Assembly (NCBI GenBank): GCA_037179385.1
Contig: CM074193.1
Coordinates: 7,089,547 to 7,153,546, forward strand
Length of the DNA: 64,000 nucleotides
Source: Holothuria scabra
Taxonomy: Eukaryota > Echinodermata > Holothuroidea > Aspidochirotida > Holothuriidae
Direction of reading: 5' to 3'
The translations under genes were made by a program, and so were the position numbers. The notes under the pieces are model-generated. The model worked only from the letters and a program-made list of their open reading frames with translations. It made no database searches and was not told the DNA's origin. Shown here piece after piece: positions 24,451 through 35,979 of this stretch; position 1 is the stretch's first letter, and the number at the start of each line of letters is the position of its first letter.

Positions 24451-24720
24451 AGATTACCTGTCTTCCCATGAAAATACAATAAAAACTACGCTGGATTTTG
24501 GATGACGTCATGGAATACCCTTGTCTTAACTACGATTGCTAACTGACACTTTGCAACGTCGATAATTCGAACGTTTTCGATACGCTGCGCTGCACTGATG
24601 TGACATTATCGATAGTGAATCGAATCAGTTCGCAAAAGAAGTTAAGACAAGGGTAATCTGTGAAGTCATCAAAAATTCGGCATAGATTTTATTGCATTTT
24701 CAAGAGACGACAGGTCATCT
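24451..24720. mobile_element. TTAA-flanked foldback MITE
   Basis: TTAA lies on both sides (24447-24450 and 24721-24724). Arms of about 80 bp are imperfect inverted copies: the left AGATTACCTGTCTTCC and GGGTATTCC-type blocks pair with the right GGGTAATCTG and GACAGGTCATCT. The start AG with TTAA duplication is as in the element at 2096. The centre contains GATAATTCGAACG and ATTATCGATAGTG. It is non-coding and joins the hAT element on its left with no spacer. Confidence 0.72.
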
Positions 24721-25208
24721 TTAAGTTTCCACGGTTTGATGCGCATCTGCCACTATCTGACCATATAATGATCCACCATCTTGAATGAGAGCCTATAGTA
24801 ATATTTATAAAAGACCATAAAAATAAAGATGCGTGAGTGTGTTTGTGCATGTGTGGAGTTTATGTAGCCGGGCGCGAATCCAAGTGGGGAGGGGGGCTTT
24901 ACGGCCTCAGCCCCCTTTTTCGTCACGTCAACAATAACAAATATGCTAAAATAAGCATAATTTTTACCTACGAGAATTTCCAAGGGGGCTGTTTCAGGCT
25001 CAGCCTTTCCCTCACAAAACAAATCCAAAGACACGATCCTCGTATGATTTTCACTCCGGGTGAAAAGGCTATGTACTTACTTTCCCGTCGCCTTGCCTTC
25101 TCCACAACAAGGAGCTACAACTCCCTGGCCACAACAACAACATTTGAAAAATATGTATAGCTGCCTGCCAATATTTCATCAGGTTATGAGCACTACCGAA
25201 TGAGCTAT

Positions 25209-25438
25209 AGGTGCGTTCGATTTAGCGGCTACAGCCAGTTCAGCTGGCTCAACCACTTTCTTGTCAGGACGACATGTGACGTAAAATACGTCACCGGCTC
25301 AACTAGACCACCTCGGAGGGCTGTTCGTTTTGGCCGGCTCAAGATGTGACGTTTTGATGATGTTAAGATCACTTTTGGAAAAATCGATCGCTGGCTGAGC
25401 CAGTTGAGCTAGCTCGAGCCACTAAATCGAACGCACCT
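25209..25438. mobile_element. Short inverted-repeat MITE
   Basis: The ends AGGTGCGTTCGATTTAGCGG and CCACTAAATCGAACGCACCT are inverted copies, with a 3-bp flanking repeat TAT on each side. It is 230 bp long. The arms continue inward with CAGCTGGCTC / GAGCCAGTTGAGC-like matches. Three-base duplications occur in PIF/Harbinger, whose usual target is TWA, so the superfamily call is tentative. Confidence 0.7.
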
Positions 25439-26559
25439 TATGTTCACACATTCACACCGTCGCACGTCTGCCCCCGTGTTCAATGTAGTGGCTGTGAACG
25501 CTGGGCACGTTAGTCTTGTCTCAGTTTCCAAACGGTTGTTCATCATGGTATGGAGCAGGTGTGCAAACTTTTGGACCAAATCATGTTGCTGTGACCGTCT
25601 GGGTGGCCTCAGTGGAGCAGATATAGGTGTATACACACTATGTGATCCATCCTTCCCCGTTAGATTGACCAATCGTTGTGCCAAGACCCACATGCACACC
25701 CTGCTATAGAGGGACAGCGATCAGAAACAATCATGTTGGAGAAACGCAAAATGCATCTTACAATTTTCAAGTAGGACCTATGTTCTAAGTGCTGATTAAG
25801 ATGCAAAACGTAAGAATTGAAGCACCTGTCAGCTGGCAGTTGTTGATGCTGACTACGGAGAAAAGGGCTATAGGTTGATTTTGATTTCTATTTCATTGCA
25901 CACCTGTATGTTTTTATTTAATGCGTACGGTTTGTAGGGATCACGTGTGCAGAAACCGTTGATATGGACTGGTTATTCGTTTCGTTTCGTTTATTTGTTT
26001 TTCTACATCATCAAAATGTATGGATACACAAACGTAATGAATACAGTACATACATAACACTGAAGTAGATGGTAGTAAAACTAAAAAACCCTGAGGGGCT
26101 TGTCGAGAGTTCTACTCCCCAAAACAACAAAAGCAAGTTACCTAAAGTAGTTGTGTAGCAAACAGAAATAAGCAAAAAGAAAAAGAAAAAAGGACAGAAA
26201 ATTCAATAAACTAAAGGGAAAGGTAATGAATAAGAATACAAGACCAGAACTAACCCTTGCGAAACCCCTCTTAACCACCCGGCCCCCTTCCACCCGTGAA
26301 AGCCTTAGGCTTCTCAAAAACAAAATGCGCATAGTGACAAAAACATGTATGATGCATGCACTTGAACAGTATGAAAAGTCAACCATGAAATTTTAACCTT
26401 ACAAAAAATGATGATGAAGACAACTGTAGAATTAGTACAAAGCTATGTAGTACTGGGTGAAACCTCTTCGAGAAGAATTTATACTTGGCCTGTTAATTAA
26501 TGAATTAGGTAATGAGTTCCACAGTTTTATAGCTTTGTAGCTTAGGGTCAACTGTGAGG
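25439..26559. other. Unassigned spacer
   Basis: No exon or transposon end recognised. A TTCGTTTCGTTTCGTTTATTTG stretch near 25977 is low-complexity. Confidence 0.3.
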
Positions 26560-26650
26560 ATGAGGGGTTATGATTTTTCAAAATTTCCTGTACGTTCCGC
26601 GCCAACAGATCGTGGCGCTGCTCCGCTTAGTCCGCTGTCTAGGGTAGAAT
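26560..26650 (+). repeat. Solitary copy of the hAT internal hairpin unit
   Basis: TTTTTCAAAATTTCC followed by CGTTCCGCGCCAACAGATCG and TGGCGCTGCTCCGCTTAG is the same unit found inside the hAT elements. Here it lies without recognisable hAT ends nearby. It may be the remnant of a deleted element. Confidence 0.6.
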
Positions 26651-26697
26651 TAGATATTTTAGGCAGAGGAATCACGAACAATTAACGTCCCCATTAA

Positions 26698-27530
26698 GGC
26701 TTGTCCACACAGGATGCGCTGCGTTTCGTTCCAGATACGACACGTTTTTTCCCGCATCCTTCCGGATACGTCAAGACGCATGCCTGTCTGTACAGGATGC
26801 GTTCACTCTGCGTCAAGTTCGATGCGTCACTTTGAGATGCAGTGTGTAGTTTCAAATGACAATGCATGCTGATTGACAAAAAAGTGTATTCAAATAGCTG
26901 TAAAGTTACAGCAAACCGTCCACAGTCACCGCCACTCACGATATTCAATATGACTACCATGAGTGACTCTAGCAGTGACGACGACCTAGCTACTGGGGCT
27001 CTCATTCTCCACATACGAGAAGGGTTCGATCCCATAAGCCCCCGAAGCTACGCCGCTGATTGTATACACTAAATTGTACATTTATATTTTCTCTTGTGCC
27101 GTGAAATGTCCCTGTGCAGCCATGTCTAGTGTCCAGACTTCCCCTGCCTACCGTCCCAACAATGAATACAACGCTTTTCCACTACCGAAGTCGATAATAT
27201 CGCAAGGGCAGTTGGTACCCAAAGAATCATAGGCCTACGTATACATTCCCAATGTTGTGAAAAATGCCCAAAAATGAGCTTTACTTATTTTACAAGCGTT
27301 TCATTGTGATTTTAAGTTCAAACATAGTACCATTTTGCATCCATATCCCGTTAAAGCGCATTTCATGAAAGAAAAACAAGAAAGAAATCAAAGTTGACGC
27401 ATGTTTCCGTACCTCAACTGTTTCTGAACTCGCGTGGACTTTTGCCAAAGTTTGACGCATCCGAAAGGATACGTCAACTTTTTTCCGCATCGATCGTGAC
27501 GCAACGCAACGCATCCTGTGTGGACGGTCC
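26698..27530 (+). mobile_element. Inverted-repeat element, possibly PIF/Harbinger-like
   Basis: The left end GGCTTGTCCACACAGGATGC is an imperfect inverted copy of the right end GCATCCTGTGTGGACGGTCC. Sub-terminal GATACGTCAA / TTGACGTATCC-type matches extend the arms. It is 833 bp long. A small frame (about 26950-27072) starts MTTMSDSSSDDDLATG, an acidic Ser/Asp start of the kind seen in some transposon proteins. It ends soon after and cannot be a full protein. No clean target duplication was found. Confidence 0.6.
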
Positions 27531-27834
27531 CATTGATTTACGTGCAAAATGATAGAAGTGACCGCGCGTGGTAGCTATGACTTCAATTGATCTGCAAGGA
27601 TTAGGGTATCGTACCTAAACACCGACCTAGAAACTGAATACCGGTACCACATTTCATGCTTATGTCATAAAAATCATATTCTCCCAAACCAGTGCCCTCG
27701 TCCGCCGTAACCTACTGTAATTACAAAAGTGGTTGACCAGCGTATAAACTAAGTGGCTGAAAGAGATTTTTATTGCAAAAGTGGTTGGGTGAAAACGAAT
27801 TTGTTACAAAAGTGGTAAATCTATTACAAAAGTA

Positions 27835-28966
27835 AGGTAAAAGCCAAAAGGTTATTGTTAATGGAGTTCAGTCTAGTGAGTATGCAGTTACAAGTGGTAT
27901 TCCTCGGGCAGTGTTTTAGGTCCTATATTGTTTGTTGTTTATATTAATGATTTACCAAAGTGTGTGAATGGAACAGCCTACTTATTTGCCGATGATACAA
28001 ACATATTCAAAAAAATTGAAGCACGGATGATATAGAGAATCTGCAGAATGATCTGGATTCACTTCAGAGATGGTCAGATGATTGGCTTTGTGAAGTTCCA
28101 TCCTGATAAGTGCAAAGTGTTAACTGTTTCTCCAAATAGGTACCACGATGCTCTCTCTCGGAGGTATCATCTATACAATGATAGTGGAGATGAAGTGGTT
28201 TTGGAAAAATCTGATTGTGAAAAGGATGTAGGAGTTCTTGTAGATAGTAGTCTTGGCTTTTCGGAGCACATTTAGCATCAAGTGAGCAAGGCAAATAGTA
28301 TTATAGACCTTATTAGGCGTGCATACACATTTTTGGATGAATAAGTCTTAAAGTTATTATTTCAGGCGCTTGTTAGGCCACATTTGGAATATGCTGCTCC
28401 TGTTTGGTCACCTCATTACCAATGTGACTTTGATGCCCTGGAAAATGTTCAGAGGAGAGCAACTAGGTTGGTTCCATCCTTAAAGGATTTAAGTTATGCG
28501 GAAAGGTTAAAGAAACTTCAACTTGCAATTCTAAAATATCGTAGATTGAGAGGAGACATGATTGAGGTGTTTAAAATTGTGTCAGGGGTCTGGGATAGAG
28601 ATATAACGGAAGGGTTTCTTAAGTTTAGTACAATTACTCATACCCATGGTCAGGGTCAGAAGCTACTTAAAGAGTTTTGTAGACTCAATATTAGAAATTT
28701 TAGTTTTACGTGTAGAGTTGTTGACGTTTGGAATAGCCTTCCTGAAAGTGTAGTCTCAGTTGAGAGTGTTTTCTAATTTGAGAAAGCTCTGGATAGATTT
28801 TGGGCTGCATTGTGTATAACTATAAAGCTGATTTGCATCTTAAGTAACTGGCTAGTATGGCAGTCACCCATCTGCGCTTAGCTTGCTATTGTCACATCCG
28901 TTGTGGAGGTTTCATTAGGTGATGAAGATGCGGACATAGATTTCTTTTAGACCTGCGTGGTGACCT
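27835..28966 (+). pseudogene. 5'-truncated, decayed LINE reverse transcriptase fragment
   Basis: Three reading frames carry consecutive pieces of a CR1/Jockey-group ORF2. The YINDLPKCVNG and LFADDTN region lies near 27950-28010. FHPDKCKVLTVSPN and VGVLVDSSLGF fall within 28048-28275. The frame 28384-28776 has LEYAAPVWSPHYQ, ALENVQRRATRLVP, VVDVWNSLPESVV. Frameshifts and stops separate them. A 13-bp direct repeat CTATTACAAAAGT flanks the fragment (27822-27834 and 28967-28979), consistent with target-primed insertion. The endonuclease and the first half of RT are missing. Confidence 0.85.
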
Positions 28967-29120
28967 ATTACAAAAGTGGAGGTACAACGACCTAGAAAAG
29001 TGCAGGTCACGAACAGGGTATTTTGAGATTACTCCACGAAGAGGACGAATATTTTCGTTCAGTTCGTTGGAGGGGCGGCAGTCAGACAGGTGCTAGGCAG
29101 TCTACTTCTAGACTAGCAAG

Positions 29121-30960
29121 CAGTGGCGTAGCTAGGACTTTTTCCAGGGGGCAAAGGTATCAAATTTCCCCAAAACTTTTCCCGGTCAATGTGTATGTAT
29201 TTCATTTAAAATATGCAAACTTACAAGTATAACAACATTACCATGTCATTTTGTAATATTATCTGCATTTTAATCTTAAAGTACAACAAAGAGCAATCGG
29301 AAATAACAAAGTATATTGTTTTGGTAAACAATATCTGGTTTATTTGTATGTACTAACGTAGTGGCGTACGCAGGATTTCTCTGAAGGGGGAGGGGCATGC
29401 AGTATGGTCTAAGGGGAGGGGGTCCGGAAATTTTTGACGTTTTCAAGGAGCCTACATGCAAAATGGTGCAAGATTTTCGACTTTGACAGGAACAGTGCTA
29501 AAAGTTGAATCGTGGTGGTTCATGAGGATAAAACTGAAACTTTTGTGTCTTGACATGCGTAGAGAAAATTTGGAAAAATCAGACCTCTTAGATGGCCGGA
29601 AATAGCATTTTCCAGGCTTATACGAAGAATCTAGCCAGTCGCTTTCTTCTTTTGTCGTTTGCAATAAAATGCTCACTAAAAATATGTTCGCAAACTGCAA
29701 AGTGATCAGAGAGTTAAGAGCTAATTTTACCCCAAAAATGTAATTTTGCCCAAAAGACCGAGCGAAGCGCCACCATTGGTTGGCGCGGAGCGTAAAGAAA
29801 AATTTCGAAAAATCAGACCCCTCAGATGGTCAAAATAGCGTATTTATGCTTGTAAAGAGAATCTAAACATGTAGTCTTTTTTATCGATGCCACCAGTGGG
29901 AAACAGAGTCTACCTTTTTAGGTAAAAATTATTGGAATTTGACAGAATTTGCCTAGGTCTATTTGTAAGAATTAAAAAAAAATGGCATCACTAAAAGACC
30001 TTGAAGGGACAAACCTTCCCCTTTGAAAATTTTTGAAAAATTTGGTGTCCTTATAAGCAATCTGGTGCCACATATGCTATCTTTTGAAGTAAAATCTGTG
30101 TTAATAAAATTAGACTACGTATTTTTAAGAACAAAGAAAAAATGGCATCTGTGAGGGGGCATGGCCCAATGGTCTCCCCTTCGCAAGCCACTAAGGAGGT
30201 CTAATAGTGGCTCGATCACACCGGATATCCTGTGAGAAAAGCAGTCTGTTAAGTGTAAAATGCTACAAGGTACTCATTGTCCATTTATTGTTACACTCAA
30301 AGTTAGCACAAAGCTATTTTCCCGAACTAGCTTGTAAGCCTCCAAGGATTAGGCTAAGTAACAAAATCTAAGTGTGCCAACGGATCCCGTTAATTCTAAT
30401 TTCTAGATTAACTTTCAGTTTATCGCTGGCAATGGATTGTTTCAGCCCCATTCATCGTTATGTACACAGAGTAAAATCGTACAACTACTGCTAGCTTGTA
30501 GAAGAACATAACTACCTCGGGGGTCTACGGTAGTGACTTGAGTGTCAGTTTTCACATCCTTTTACTGAATTCCCAAAGTATCACCTGAATAACAGCTTCC
30601 TGTGCACTGGAATGCACTGATCATAACCCCCGTGCGTATACAAGCACAAGAGGACATTCAATCTGCTACGCGGCGAGGACATTTCTGTGGAACGCGAATT
30701 GGGCCGGTTCATGCGACACTGACGAAATCTGAGTTAATTTGTTGCATGAAAATACGAATTATGTATGAGAAATGCCTCCCATTTCTTATTCTAACAAAAA
30801 TTTTGAGAAATTTTTGTGAAAGTTTTGTAAAAATAAGAATATTCATCAAATTTCCCGATTTTCGTCAAATTTCCCCAAAAATTTTTCCAGGGGGCAACTT
30901 GCCCACCCCTGCCCCCTGCCCCCTGCCCCCTGCCCCCCCCCCCAAGTAGCTTCGCCACTG
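29121..30960 (-). mobile_element. Non-autonomous hAT element, copy 2 of first family
   Basis: Same family as 6333-8284 but inverted. The ends are CAGTGGCGTAGCTAGGAC and AAGTAGCTTCGCCACTG, with a perfect 8-bp duplication CTAGCAAG (29113-29120 and 30961-30968). It is 1840 bp long and lacks the part around the second hairpin unit seen in copy 1. One clear hairpin (GCGCCACCATTGGTTGGCGC) remains near 29770. The C-rich right end is a (CCCCTG)n-type run. No transposase frame. Confidence 0.92.
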
Positions 30961-31573
30961 CTAGCAAGACTCAAAGATTTCTTCAAAAGGTGAATGATCA
31001 ATTATGATAACTTAGGGCAGAGATTTGGGCACGGGAAAGATTTTTTTACTCTTTTAATCCGTAACACTCACATAATATGAATGATCAACTAATGCTAAAT
31101 CGGGACGGTGAGAGTGTAATGAGCACATGAGACGTTTTCTCACTCTTGTGAATGATAACTTAATTAGGCAGGATATTTCAATGGGTGATAAAAAGACACA
31201 ACAAAGCACACAATGCATCAGATGCATTTAAACTTAAAATACCACATTGCATTTCTGTGTCCGGTAAAATTTCATTGTTTTCTCTTAACTCTTTTATTGT
31301 CCCAACCAGTCTACATACAGCGTGCATTGGTTCAACCAACAGGGAACTTGGGACAGTCGCGTAGAAACAGATTATGACCCCTGTCTCTTCCCATGGCTTT
31401 CCCTCCTCATGGTAAAAACAAAGAGTTAAATATTTCTGAAGTCTCCACAACATTCGCTCGATGTTGAATTGACTTTAAACGTAACTGTGTGTCTATTTCG
31501 AATTATAAAACTATGAGATATTTAGATTTGTATTGCAACAGTGTACCTTTCAAAGTGGGCTGCACTATAATAC

Positions 31574-31910
31574 AAAAGAGTGAACCAGTAGTCACTCTCT
31601 TCAGTAAAGTGAAAAGTGTGAATTACTCCATTAGGGTGTTAGTTCAATAAAAGTATAGCTAAATTTACCCCAAGAAGAGTGAAATTCACTCTTTAACGAG
31701 TGCCTCCAGGGGTCACTCTTTTTTTAAGAGTGATCCCGAGGGCACTCCATCAAAAGTGAACCTAGGCTCATTCTGGAGTGCATTACACTCTTCTTGGAGT
31801 GAACTTCACTCTTCTTGGAGTGAATTTACGCTCTTTTAGAGCTGACTGACTGACTTCAGTCAGTCTTCCCACGAGTGATGTTTCAGGTTCTTTGTTCTTT
31901 TAGAGTGTAC
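31574..31910. repeat. GAGTG/CACTC inverted-repeat-rich block
   Basis: About 340 bp with more than a dozen GAGTG or CACTC words in both orientations, several as local palindromes such as GAGTGAACTTCACTC and AGAGTGAAATTCACTC. CTGACTGACTGACTTCAGTCAG is a further inverted motif near 31843. It could be a MITE or a minisatellite. Ends are not clear. Confidence 0.6.
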
Positions 31911-32539
31911 ATAGCATCCGTACATGATTTGTCATGTTGATGACGTATGTATTTGATGCGAAATAGTAATTGAACACAAGTTATCATACAACTTAATTTG
32001 TATTCGTGTTTTTCCACAATACAAACGTATATTCCATCGCATCTGAAGCATAAACCGTGCTTAACTAAAGGGTCGTTATTCAAAACTGAAGTGATCACAT
32101 ACCTCAAATGACCGCATCCCTTAAGGAGAAGCTTCCCACCTTATTCAGACATCTGATAACTTTAGGGTAAAGATGAGTTATAACGTGGCACCCTCTTATT
32201 ATTCTCCTTGGTCTTCAGATCCTACAAAATATATTAGGTTATGGTATCGGCTAACCAACAACTCTAGATGTCTCTTGCATAGAAATACTGATTAACTTAT
32301 GATAAAAGACATGCATTTCTGTACGTGTTTCTTTGTGTACGGTACAATCATTGTAACAGTAAAGTTACCCAAGCACTTCGGATTCTGAAGCCGTTAGTCA
32401 TTCTGATGATTGCAAGTACTCCATCACTACTGAAAACAGGAATTTGTAAAGTCTAAAGTAAAGCATCATGACACCCTACATGGGCAATTGCTTCAGTTAT
32501 TGCCGTAACACATGGCATTCGCCTCGCCCCATCTGTTAA
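31911..32539. other. Unassigned spacer
   Basis: No exon or repeat recognised. Confidence 0.3.
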
Positions 32540-33382
32540 ATCTACTATACACGAATCCGGACAGCAAGAAATGGTCTGATTTAAGTCGACCATAACTGGG
32601 GTGAGTCACTCTTAAATCCTTCGATTTCCCTGCTAACCTCTATCATGGATGGTTGTACACTAATTTGTATCTTAATTTCTCCAATTTCACTAAATATGAG
32701 GGTTTAAAATTCATGTAAACAATAAATAAAGACGTTTTTAGGCTGATGGACCCCACTAATGGCGGCATACAGTCTCTAAAAACAAGCGCTAATCGGATTC
32801 GTCTATAGTGTGACATGAAAATGAAAAAGTTGGGTATTTGATGTATTTAAAACAAGAAAATTGTCGCAATTCCCATTAAAATCCGTAAAAAGGACCATTT
32901 TACACTGGGTGCTTTCTGAAATCCACTTAATCATGAATAAACGTAAGCTCAATATGCAAATCATGTGATGTCTACAAAGGGACATGTCGTATATAGCTAA
33001 TGTTATCCTCTCTTTTGCAATCCCCCTTTCAAGGACACTAGTAACATTATGTCCCAAGGATTTTATCATAGAGGTTTTAATTATGTCCTTAAAAATCGTC
33101 AGTACCAATTATCAAACCATAAACTATCTGATAAGTAATTAAGAGATAATTAATATAAGGTTAACAAAAGAAATGTCAACAATGTGCAACACTCCTCATT
33201 GCCATTTTTGCATAAGCAACAAGTTACTTAAGAAACATTCAACATTCATTGAAGAGGTATATCTCGAGAACCGTAAAATATATCGACATGATTCATAATT
33301 CCAACGAATTTTTCCTTTGGAAACCTTGCTCCTATTTTACCAAATAAATTCAGTTCTCTTTGTTGACATGTCACACTACCTT
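32540..33382. mobile_element. Composite TTAA-associated repeat
   Basis: Two joined parts. Part one (about 32540-32806), with CGGACAGCAAG, CCATAACTGGGGTG and TGGACCCCACTAATGG, is shared with 49370-49620, and a short piece recurs near 36365. Part two (32807-33382) starts ATAGTGTGACATGAAAATG and ends CATGTCACACTACCT, so its ends are inverted copies; TTAA follows at 33383-33386. Part two recurs, truncated, at 39715-40125. It is non-coding. Confidence 0.65.
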
Positions 33383-33544
33383 TAAGTCTCTAAGGGATTT
33401 TTTAAAGTAACTTAAAGAAAGAACTTTTCAAAAATTTTCAGTAAGCTGACTATGCACTATGTTCTTAAACTCCATCATACTAATTTCTACTGTTAAGACC
33501 TTTTTCTTCTCTCTGCTCTCCCTTTCTTTCCTTCTCGTTCTCAG

Positions 33545-33616
33545 TTTCTGTTGTTTCTTTGTTGTTTGTTTGTTTGTTTGTTTGTTTGTTTGTTTGCTTG
33601 TTTGTTTGTTTGATTT
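33545..33616. repeat. (GTTT)n microsatellite
   Basis: A run of about 15 GTTT units with two interruptions (GCTT, TGATT). Open frames on both strands here (CLFVCLFVC-type, NKQTNKQT-type) are translation of the repeat and not proteins. Confidence 0.95.
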
Positions 33617-33619
33617 TTT

Positions 33620-34640
33620 CTGTTTTTTTCTTTTTGATGATGCACATTCTTTGTTCAATATCTCTTTATGGTCACTAACATAGATACCAGTCTCTTTTTT
33701 TTATTTGATCATCGAGTGTCCTTCATATGTATATATCTCATAATTTGCACCACTAAATTGTACAAACCGTTTACAAATATGAGATATAAATTTGAATTTG
33801 AAATTAAAACATTATATAAAGCAGGGCGTCGCCGCCTGTTGGCGCATAGTGTCCAAAAACTTTTTTGGGAGGGTAAAACGTCACCTAAATTACAGGAAAA
33901 TGGACTTGTCATGTCTTTATAGTACAACAAAGCTTGCAGTTACTCCATTTTCAATCAATAAAAACAGAACAACAAGACTTTTGTTTTTGTGATTTTATTT
34001 CAGGTCACTTGCTTGCAACCAACCCCCACCCTCTGAAATCACTGCTCCCTGAGGGTTATGATAATTACCTTTTAGCTTAAAAAGTAGTTAGTGGTTTTCC
34101 TACTCTTTTATTGACAGTTGTTCAAGGAGAACGAATTACTTCTTAAAGACAATCGAAAATGAAAAGAGAGTCAAAGAACATTTTGAAAACATCTTATATA
34201 AAATGAATATTTTGCGATTTTTTTTTTCAAAAAACAAAAACGGTTTATATCGTTTCTCAATCCATCACGAAGCCAACAAATTATAGGAGGAATGTTACAT
34301 GGATGTGGTAAACGAAATTATACAAGCTATGCCAGCTCACTTGAAACACGCTACTGCATAGCGTTGGAGATGAAGTACTGGTACTTCCATGATGTAAATA
34401 CCATCACGCGATGGAACATAATTTTTGGATAGCAAAAGAAAACCAAAACAGTATAAGGAATGTTTAACTGTAGTCATGCTCTTGTGAGCAAGGTGAAGTT
34501 GCAGGTAAAAGCAGGTTTATACACAAAGGAAAACAACCTTCTGATTGACTTTTTAGCAAACAGAGGCTAGTAATTTGCGTACAGGTATGATGGTGCCGAT
34601 TTTTATAAGATTGCCCAACGGTTTGTGTGGTTTCTGATGA
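33620..34640. other. Unassigned spacer
   Basis: No exon with splice sites, domain or transposon end recognised. Confidence 0.3.
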
Positions 34641-34647
34641 CTATCGT

Positions 34648-34888
34648 GCGGTGCATGGTCAAATGGTTAGAACAGATGACTTGCAGCCTGTAGGCCTGAA
34701 GGACGAGTACTGGTCATATACCGAAGATTTTAAAATGGGACCCACTGCCATCATGCTTTGTGCTCAACATAAGCAATGAAGAAGGCATAATAAGTCAGTG
34801 AACCACACATGGATAAAAGGCCATGGCCGTCATACTTACACCTATTGGTTAGAAACTGAGCCGTTAGACCTGACTGACTGACTGACTA
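34648..34888 (+). mobile_element. tRNA-derived SINE with CTGA-repeat tail
   Basis: The head GTGCATGGTCAAATGGTTAG followed by CAGATGACTTGCAGCCTG resembles a tRNA A box and anticodon arm, close to the head at 6131. The body has CACTGCCATCATGC and GGCCATGGCCG. The tail is TTAGACC followed by CTGACTGACTGACT. The SINE at 35980-36225 shares the end GAAACTGGGCC/GAAACTGAGCC before a four-base repeat tail. Confidence 0.7.
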
Positions 34889-34960
34889 TAACGTTAAACT
34901 ATACATGTATCACACGAACCTAGAAATAAAATGAAGACAATCATATATGTAGACATAATC

Positions 34961-34966
34961 TTTATT
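34961..34966 (-). promoter_or_regulatory. Candidate poly(A) signal of gene A
   Basis: AATAAA on the minus strand, about 350 bp past the gene A stop codon. Another AATAAA overlaps the stop itself (35316-35321) but is too close to the coding end to be the likely one. Confidence 0.4.
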
Positions 34967-35316
34967 GTAAGAAATTGGTGTATTAGGATTGATCATTAGA
35001 CGATTTTGAGTTGAGCACCCCCACTAAAAATAAAAAAATCCTACATGAAATAAAAGCGGTGAAACGGGAAATGAAAAGAAAAATCTACATTTATAGAGCA
35101 CGAGCATCTTAGGAGTACGCCTGTAGATATATTATCATGTAACATTTGATATCTAACCCTAACAAGAACCAACATCATGAGTACCGTATCGATCGTGAAG
35201 CATAAGAGTTTTTCCCCTTTTTCCTATAATTTCGTTGATTAAATTGTTCTGTTAAAGTATAGCCTATACATATAGAAAACTGCCTATCGAATTCAACACA
35301 CCTGCAGTAAAAAACT

Positions 35317-35538
35317 TTATTCGTACGTTGGATTGCTCAAATTTCGACTCGGAAGCGAGGAAGGCGGACAAGACTCGATGTATGAAGGAGGTGATCCTAT
35401 AGGTGGCGTTTCAACATGAATGTGGGCTGGTCCTCTTACTTCCCGCGTCTGTTGATGTGTGTTCAAATACTGAGTCGCTTCTCGAACATTCAGACAAACA
35501 CTTGCGACGTAAACTTGAAAGAGCAGAAACCCTATAAC
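35317..35538 (-). CDS. Gene A exon 4: fourth helix and proline-rich C-tail
   Basis: After acceptor CATCTTTTTCAG the exon codes 73 residues in phase 0, then TAA. It begins VIGFLLFQVYVASVCLNV, the fourth membrane helix. A polar tail of about 55 residues follows, with TPPIGSPPSYIES (PPSY at residues 223-226 of the whole protein) and ends NPTYE. PPxY motifs bind WW domains, for example those of Nedd4-type ubiquitin ligases. Whether this one does is inference, but gene B also ends PPY. Confidence 0.8.
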   Translation of the reverse strand, partial: VIGFLLFQVYVASVCLNVREATQYLNTHQQTREVRGPAHIHVETPPIGSPPSYIESCPPSSLPSRNLSNPTYE

Positions 35539-35979
35539 CTGAAAAAGATGACGTCATAATCGATTAGATGCACTATTAAGTATTTTAATGTGTAGTGATT
35601 AAGTGCCTCGCCAAAATTTGTAAAAATACTTCCACTTTTCTTGAAAACATGACAATTATTGTCCGACTTTGTTATCCCTCATATGGAAATTCTCTTTATA
35701 AAACAACAAGTCAGTACCTAGCACTTGATTTTCCTTGACCATAGAGCTTTTCCGGAATAGTTCCATGCTCATGGTGTGATGGTAAGAGGTCGATATATTG
35801 AACTTAATTATGGGAACGTCAGTTCAACAGTTCAATAATTTATGTCTTTTATTTTTCTTTGCAGTTGGATGAAAACCCCGTTTTATTTTGACCCGACCGG
35901 AGACAAAACTCCGACCCTCCCTGTTACTAGGCTTTATCGCTCCAAAAGCCACTGCATATAACCAGTTTACCGTCAATTT

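Noticed and set aside
33428..33683. Open frames rich in NKQT or CLFV repeats
   Set aside because: They are translations of the (GTTT)n microsatellite.
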